From NCBI GenBank assembly GCA_038734945.1, contig JAVYOA010000009.1:186001-250000 (forward strand): a DNA stretch of 64,000 nt, given 5' to 3'. Of the stretch, positions 60,200 through 64,000 are shown in pieces (within the stretch, counting starts at the first letter, position 1; the number at the start of each line of letters is the position of its first letter). This DNA comes from Fervidicoccaceae archaeon. GTDB lineage: Archaea > Thermoproteota > Thermoprotei_A > Sulfolobales > Fervidicoccaceae. The notes beneath the pieces were generated by a model. That model had not been told where the DNA came from, did not search any database, and worked only from the letters and a program-made list of their open reading frames with translations. Made by a program: the position numbers and the translations under genes.

Positions 60200-60404
60200 T
60201 TTATTCCCCTTGGTATCGTCTTCTTTTTTTAATATTAGAAAGCACAGACAGTTATAAACTTATACTGAAGTTCACTGTCCACATTAACAGAGTTTATAAT
60301 TGTACGCATGCGAATATATACTATCAACCTATTAAACGATAAACAATTTTAAAAAATAATTGATAAAACGAACAATGATTATAAAAAATTTTGAGGTGCC
60401 GTTC
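60200..60404. promoter_or_regulatory. htpX-por divergent promoter region with an inverted repeat
   Basis: The spacer holds AT-rich TATA candidates: AGTTATAAACTT (60251-60260), GTTTATAATTG (60293-60303) and a rightward TTTTAAAAAATAATTG near 60347. GACAGT-TAT-AAACTT (60247-60260) and AAGTTC-ACTGTC (60268-60279) form an imperfect inverted repeat with arms of about 12 bases around ATACTG. It overlaps a TATA box and may be an operator for htpX, por or both. GAGGTG at 60393-60398 is the SD for porG. Confidence 0.45.
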
Positions 60405-61010
60405 TTGTCGAATATTAACAATGAGGAAATGATAGAGATAACCTGGTTAGGAAGAGGGGGACAGGGTGCTGTTACAGCGGCAGAGCTCTTAGCAATTGCT
60501 GCTATAGGAGAGGGAAAAGCAGCCGTTGCTATTCCAGAGTTCGGAGCAGAGAGAAGAGGGGCTCCAGTGAGAGCCTATAACAGGCTTTCCTCCTCTATGA
60601 AGGAGCTTCCAAAAACCCCCATAGTTTCCCCAAACATTCTGGTAGTCATAGATCCAAGCTTGGTAACAAAGGCAGAGCAGTATGTTAATTTTGAGAGATT
60701 GCGCTATGTAGTTTCCAATACAAGCATGTCCAGAGAGGATCTAAATCGCTTCTATGGTGGGAGGCTCTCCAATAAGGAGATATTCACAGTTGATGCATCT
60801 AAGATTGCTCTAGAAATATTCGGAAGACCCATTTACAACACCATAATGCTAGGAGCACTTGTGGGTTCAATCCCGCTTGTTAAAATTGAGAACCTTGAAA
60901 ACGTCATAAAGAAGAACTTTTCCGGAAAACTCGTTGAATTGAACATGAAGGCCGTCTCTTCAGGTATAAACATGGTGAAGAGAACAGTTTCTGCAGGTGG
61001 TGGAATTTGA
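60405..61010 (+). CDS. porG: Pyruvate/2-oxoacid:ferredoxin oxidoreductase, gamma subunit
   Basis: A 201-residue gamma subunit. EITWLGRGGQGAVTAAELLA is the family N-terminal motif and PEFGAERRGAPVRAYNRLS follows. The C-terminal half has GALVGSIPLVKIENLENVIK. TTG 60405 is chosen because GAGGTG ends 6 bases before it; a TTG at 60360 and an ATG at 60429 are other options. It starts the porGDAB operon. The complex oxidises pyruvate (or a related 2-oxoacid) to acetyl-CoA and CO2, reducing ferredoxin. Confidence 0.93.
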   Translation: MSNINNEEMIEITWLGRGGQGAVTAAELLAIAAIGEGKAAVAIPEFGAERRGAPVRAYNRLSSSMKELPKTPIVSPNILVVIDPSLVTKAEQYVNFERLRYVVSNTSMSREDLNRFYGGRLSNKEIFTVDASKIALEIFGRPIYNTIMLGALVGSIPLVKIENLENVIKKNFSGKLVELNMKAVSSGINMVKRTVSAGGGI

Positions 61011-61321
61011 AGGAATTTAAGAGCTGGAAGGATTATCCCATCGGAGGAATCATTAGTGAGCCAGGAAGCACTCTTGAATTAGACGTTAGTGGATGGAGAA
61101 ACGAGAGGCCGCAGATCGATCAGGAGAAATGTATTAGGTGCAGAATATGCTGGATTTTCTGTCCAGATGCTGCTATTATAGAAGAAGAAAAGCCATACAC
61201 GACTAAAACAGGTAAGAGCTATAGGCTCACATACAGCGTTGATTATGTTCATTGCAAGGGCTGTGGTATATGTGCTCAGGAGTGCCCTGCCAAAGCTATA
61301 CAAATGATTCCGGAGGTGTGA
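61007..61321 (+). CDS. porD: Pyruvate/2-oxoacid:ferredoxin oxidoreductase, delta subunit
   Basis: A 104-residue ferredoxin-like subunit with two [4Fe-4S] clusters: CIRCRICWIFCPDAA and CKGCGICAQECPAKA. These carry electrons from the TPP site to ferredoxin. TTG 61007 overlaps the porG stop as TTGA. The next gene begins 3 bp after its stop. All eight Cys ligands are present. Confidence 0.94.
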   Translation: MKEFKSWKDYPIGGIISEPGSTLELDVSGWRNERPQIDQEKCIRCRICWIFCPDAAIIEEEKPYTTKTGKSYRLTYSVDYVHCKGCGICAQECPAKAIQMIPEV

Positions 61322-61324
61322 GAA

Positions 61325-62533
61325 ATGACAGCGGTTATCGAAAGAAGGAAAGAAATGAAGGCACTGTCAACCAACAAGGCAGTAGCTGAAGCAGTCAAGG
61401 ACTCAGATGTAGATGTTGTTGCTGCATATCCTATAACTCCTCAGACAACAGTTGTCGAGAGAATTGCTGAGCTAATAGGAGAAGGCCAGCTTGAAGCCGA
61501 GATCATTCATGTAGAAAGTGAGCATAGCGCCCTAAGTGCCGTTATCGGAGCATCTGCAGTTGGAGCAAGGGTCTTCACAGCAACAGCAAGTCAAGGGCTA
61601 GCTCTCATGCATGAGGTTCTTCATATAACCAGTGGCTTGAGACTTCCAGTTGTAATGAGTGTTGCCATGAGATCTCTCTCTGCTCCGATAAGCATTTTCA
61701 ACGACCACAGTGATGTAATGAACCAGAGAGATAGTGGATGGATAATGATCTTTGCTAGCACTGCTCAAGAAGCCTATGATTCAATAATACAGGCATATAG
61801 AATAGCTGAGAATCCAGAGGTACTCTTGCCTGTCATGGTGACATATGATGGGTACCTGATGAGCCATACAATCGAGCCTGTTGAAGTTCTTGGCAAATAT
61901 GTGAGCGAGGAATACATACCAAAGAAACAAACGTGGAATGTCTTAGATCCAGACAAACCTATTACCATGGGGACAATAACATCACCTGACTACTACTACG
62001 AGTTCAAATATTCGCAGGCAGTAGCGCTAGAGGGATCACTTCCTCACATTATAAAAGCAGACGAGGATTTCAGAAAACTGTATGGAAGAGGCTATGGAGT
62101 TGTGGACAGCTACAGATTAGAGGATGCTGAAATAGCAGTTCTAGCAACATCTTCATACTATATCAACCTAAAGTATGCTGTAGATGAGGTAAGGAAGAGA
62201 GGAATAAAGGCGGGAGCAATAAAGCTGAGGGTTTACAGACCTTTCCCAAGAGAGCAATTGTACTCAATGATCAAAGGGCTGAGTGCACTAGGAGTAATTG
62301 ATAGATCTGTTAGCTTCGGCATGACTCCGAGTGGACCAATTGCACTGGACATAATGTCCTCCTACAGATACAGAGATGCTCCTCCCGTTCAGAGTTTCAT
62401 AGCTGGTCTTGGGCAGAGAAGGATGCTTATTGAGGATTTCGTAAAAATATTCGAGATATTGGAGAAGAGAGCTGCAACCAATTCAATTTCTGAGAAGAGC
62501 ATATTCTATGGGGTGAAGGGAGTTGAGCTTTGA
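61325..62533 (+). CDS. porA: Pyruvate/2-oxoacid:ferredoxin oxidoreductase, alpha subunit
   Basis: A 402-residue alpha subunit. The N-terminal KAVAEAVKDSDVDVVAAYPI and TPQTTVVERIAEL, EHSALSAVIGASAVGARVFT and SGLRLPVVMSVAMRSLSAPI are typical of PorA. SIFNDHSDVMNQRDSGWIM near residue 130 is the binding-site segment. The ATG follows GGAGGTG with ideal spacing. Pyruvate specificity is likely but the related 2-oxoisovalerate enzyme cannot be excluded. It overlaps porB by 11 bp. Confidence 0.94.
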   Translation: MTAVIERRKEMKALSTNKAVAEAVKDSDVDVVAAYPITPQTTVVERIAELIGEGQLEAEIIHVESEHSALSAVIGASAVGARVFTATASQGLALMHEVLHITSGLRLPVVMSVAMRSLSAPISIFNDHSDVMNQRDSGWIMIFASTAQEAYDSIIQAYRIAENPEVLLPVMVTYDGYLMSHTIEPVEVLGKYVSEEYIPKKQTWNVLDPDKPITMGTITSPDYYYEFKYSQAVALEGSLPHIIKADEDFRKLYGRGYGVVDSYRLEDAEIAVLATSSYYINLKYAVDEVRKRGIKAGAIKLRVYRPFPREQLYSMIKGLSALGVIDRSVSFGMTPSGPIALDIMSSYRYRDAPPVQSFIAGLGQRRMLIEDFVKIFEILEKRAATNSISEKSIFYGVKGVEL

Positions 62534-63479
62534 GGAAACCAGAATAAAAACACTGTGGGACATACCTAAAGAGGAGCACTTCGTTGGAGGGCATTCTCTC
62601 TGTGCTGGATGCACTGCTTCAACAATAGTAAGACATCTTCTCAAAGTAGCAGGACGAAACACAATCGTTGTCAATGCCACAGGCTGTGTAGAGGTCTCAA
62701 CCACTTCATTCCCATATACAGCCTGGAGAGTTCCGTGGCTTCATGTAGCTTTCGAAAATGCTGGAGCTGTTGCCTCAGGAGTTGAATCGGCAATAAAGGC
62801 GATGAAAGCCAAGGGAATGATTCCCTTCGAGAAGGAAATAAACGTTATAGCTCTTGCTGGGGATGGAGGCAGCTTTGATATTGGATTCCAGGCACTGAGC
62901 GGTCTCATGGAAAGAGGCCACAAAGTGATGTTCGTCATCTATGATAATGAGGCATACATGAACACGGGGATTCAGAGAAGCGGTGCCACTCCATTTGGAG
63001 CTTGGACAACAACAACACCTGTGACAAGGAGAATAAGGGGTGAATGGAGGACAAAGAAGGACATGTTCGATATAGCTATAGCACATGGGCTGGATTATGT
63101 TGCTACAGCTAATCCAGCATACCCAGTGGACATGGATGTTAAGTTCCAGAAGGGTCTCAACACCGATGGCCCTTCCTTAGTTCACGTGATCATGCCATGC
63201 ACCACAGGTTGGAGATTCGAGCCAAGATATGGAATAACCATAGCGAAGCTAGCTACAGAAACTGCCGTGTGGATAAACATGGAATATGATAGGGGTAACT
63301 TCAGCGTAACTGTACCAGTGAGAAAGAGGAAGCACGTGAGAGAATATCTGAAGCTGCAAGGAAGATACTCTCACCTGAGCGATTTAGAAATAGAGCTCAT
63401 TCAGCAGCAGATCGATAGAAAAGTGGAGGAAATAAACAGAAGAGCCGGAAAGGAAGTTATCGGCCCCCTCGAGGCTTAA
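62523..63479 (+). CDS. porB: Pyruvate/2-oxoacid:ferredoxin oxidoreductase, beta subunit
   Basis: A 318-residue TPP-binding beta subunit. The TPP/Mg motif is ALAGDGGSFDIGFQALSGLM near residue 115, with FVIYDNEAYMNTGIQRSGAT. Cluster Cys lie in HSLCAGCTAS near residue 25, ATGCVEVS and, later, IMPCTTGW. TTG 62523 overlaps the porA stop and follows GGGTGA with 6-base spacing. It needs TPP, which links to the thiM salvage gene at 44 kb. The stop overlaps gatB by a few bases. Confidence 0.94.
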   Translation: MSFEETRIKTLWDIPKEEHFVGGHSLCAGCTASTIVRHLLKVAGRNTIVVNATGCVEVSTTSFPYTAWRVPWLHVAFENAGAVASGVESAIKAMKAKGMIPFEKEINVIALAGDGGSFDIGFQALSGLMERGHKVMFVIYDNEAYMNTGIQRSGATPFGAWTTTTPVTRRIRGEWRTKKDMFDIAIAHGLDYVATANPAYPVDMDVKFQKGLNTDGPSLVHVIMPCTTGWRFEPRYGITIAKLATETAVWINMEYDRGNFSVTVPVRKRKHVREYLKLQGRYSHLSDLEIELIQQQIDRKVEEINRRAGKEVIGPLEA

Positions 63480-64000
63480 ACCCTCCTTTTTTGTTTATAT
63501 TCATCTATTCTTTTAGCTAAAAGCTCATAGGTTTCCTTCGGATCAGCCTTCTTGTTGGTAGCTTCCATCACCTTTCCAATCAAAAATTGGATAGCCCTTG
63601 GATTGTTAATAGCATCTTCGACAGCCTTTCTGTTTTCGGAAACTATCTTTTCAATAACTTTGGAGAGCTCCTCACCACTAACTTTCCCGATCCAACCTCT
63701 TGCATTGAGAATATCCTCCAATCTCTTTCCAGAGACTAACTCAGGAATTACTTCCTTAGCAATTTTTATGGAAATAGCTTCAGTTCTTAAGAGCTCTAAC
63801 AGTTTGGCCATTTCGGACGGAGGAACAACATTTCCTATCTCCTTGATTCTCTCAGCACCTATCCACCCAACTAGATCATTGGCTATAAGCGCTGCTGCTC
63901 TTTCAGCATTTATAGTAGTACCCTTCATCACCTCCTCAAAATATTCAGCCAATCTTCTGTTAGAAGAGATTGCATGAGCCAAGTATTCGCTAATCCCATA
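63476..64000 (-). CDS. gatB: Asp/Glu-tRNA amidotransferase subunit B, C-terminal part (runs off the window)
   Basis: The C-terminal ~175 residues of GatB; the frame stays open to the window edge, so the gene continues beyond 64000. YGISEYLAHAISSNRRLAEY starts the GatB tail, and the YqeY-like domain follows with PSEMAKLLELL and GKVMEATNKKADPKETYELL. GatB with GatA and GatC makes Asn-tRNA-Asn (or Gln-tRNA-Gln). Presence alongside GatDE, as is usual in archaea, suggests the Asp-tRNA route. It is convergent with porB, overlapping by 4 bp. Confidence 0.9.
   Translation of the reverse strand, partial: YGISEYLAHAISSNRRLAEYFEEVMKGTTINAERAAALIANDLVGWIGAERIKEIGNVVPPSEMAKLLELLRTEAISIKIAKEVIPELVSGKRLEDILNARGWIGKVSGEELSKVIEKIVSENRKAVEDAINNPRAIQFLIGKVMEATNKKADPKETYELLAKRIDEYKQKRRV

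Overview
The window comes from a thermophilic crenarchaeon (Thermoproteota), probably an anaerobic peptide or nucleobase fermenter near Fervidicoccales, Desulfurococcales or Acidilobales; the order is an inference. Support: a Sulfolobus PolB1-like DNA polymerase, archaeal Nop5-fibrillarin, GatD/GatE together with GatB, the D-aminoacyl-tRNA deacylase DtdA, Trm1, SufBC, PorGDAB, a tRNA gene interrupted after position 37, C/D-box sRNA genes, TATA-box promoters, and many GTG/TTG starts behind GGAGGTGAT-type Shine-Dalgarno (SD) sites. No virus, CRISPR array or intact transposon is visible.

Layout. 0-5.5 kb: an MgtC/DUF4010 membrane protein, an unknown protein, two tandem C/D-box sRNA genes, a zinc finger followed by a ferritin-like/VIT1 iron transporter, and the convergent sufCB pair. 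5.6-18.3 kb: a nucleobase-catabolism island. It holds two complete three-subunit molybdenum hydroxylases of the xanthine dehydrogenase family, a dihydroorotase-type amidohydrolase, a PyrB-family carbamoyltransferase with altered motifs, an AzgA purine permease and an NAD-kinase-like protein. 18.4-21.1 kb: DNA polymerase B1. 21.1-32 kb: an oligopeptide-type ABC transporter split around a divergent promoter, with HyuA/HyuB and an M24 peptidase. 32-42 kb: DtdA; a nucleotidyltransferase/DUF447/CitG-like operon; a serS operon; a Get3 operon; CstA. 42.2-45.6 kb: two tRNA-Thr genes, an SDR protein, a stand-alone Lrp/AsnC ligand domain, ThiM and a solo IS605-type end. 45.7-51.1 kb: Nop5-fibrillarin, UPF0216, an HTH regulator, a THEP1 NTPase, Trm1 and a third C/D-like sRNA. 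51.1-64 kb: GatE/GatD, a coiled-coil protein, an ADP-forming acyl-CoA synthetase beta subunit, two regulators, a candidate structured RNA, a permuted GTPase, HtpX, PorGDAB and the C-terminal end of GatB.

How the genes fit together. The 5.6-32 kb stretch reads as uptake (AzgA permease, peptide ABC transporter), hydroxylation (two molybdo-enzymes) and ring opening (dihydroorotase-type enzyme, HyuAB) of N-heterocycles or cyclic amides. The PyrB-like protein is a possible carbamoyl phosphate-yielding step. PorGDAB and the acyl-CoA synthetase beta subunit fit fermentation of 2-oxoacids with ATP formation from acyl-CoA. Nop5-fibrillarin lies in the same window as three sRNA genes of the type it serves.

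Most notable observations: tandem C/D sRNAs whose guides resemble 23S rRNA; an iron-sulfur subunit whose only plausible start is CTG inside a CTGA overlap; a 75-bp perfect identity between two otherwise divergent FAD subunits; the divergent PyrB paralogue; and an orphan IS605/omega-RNA-like hairpin.
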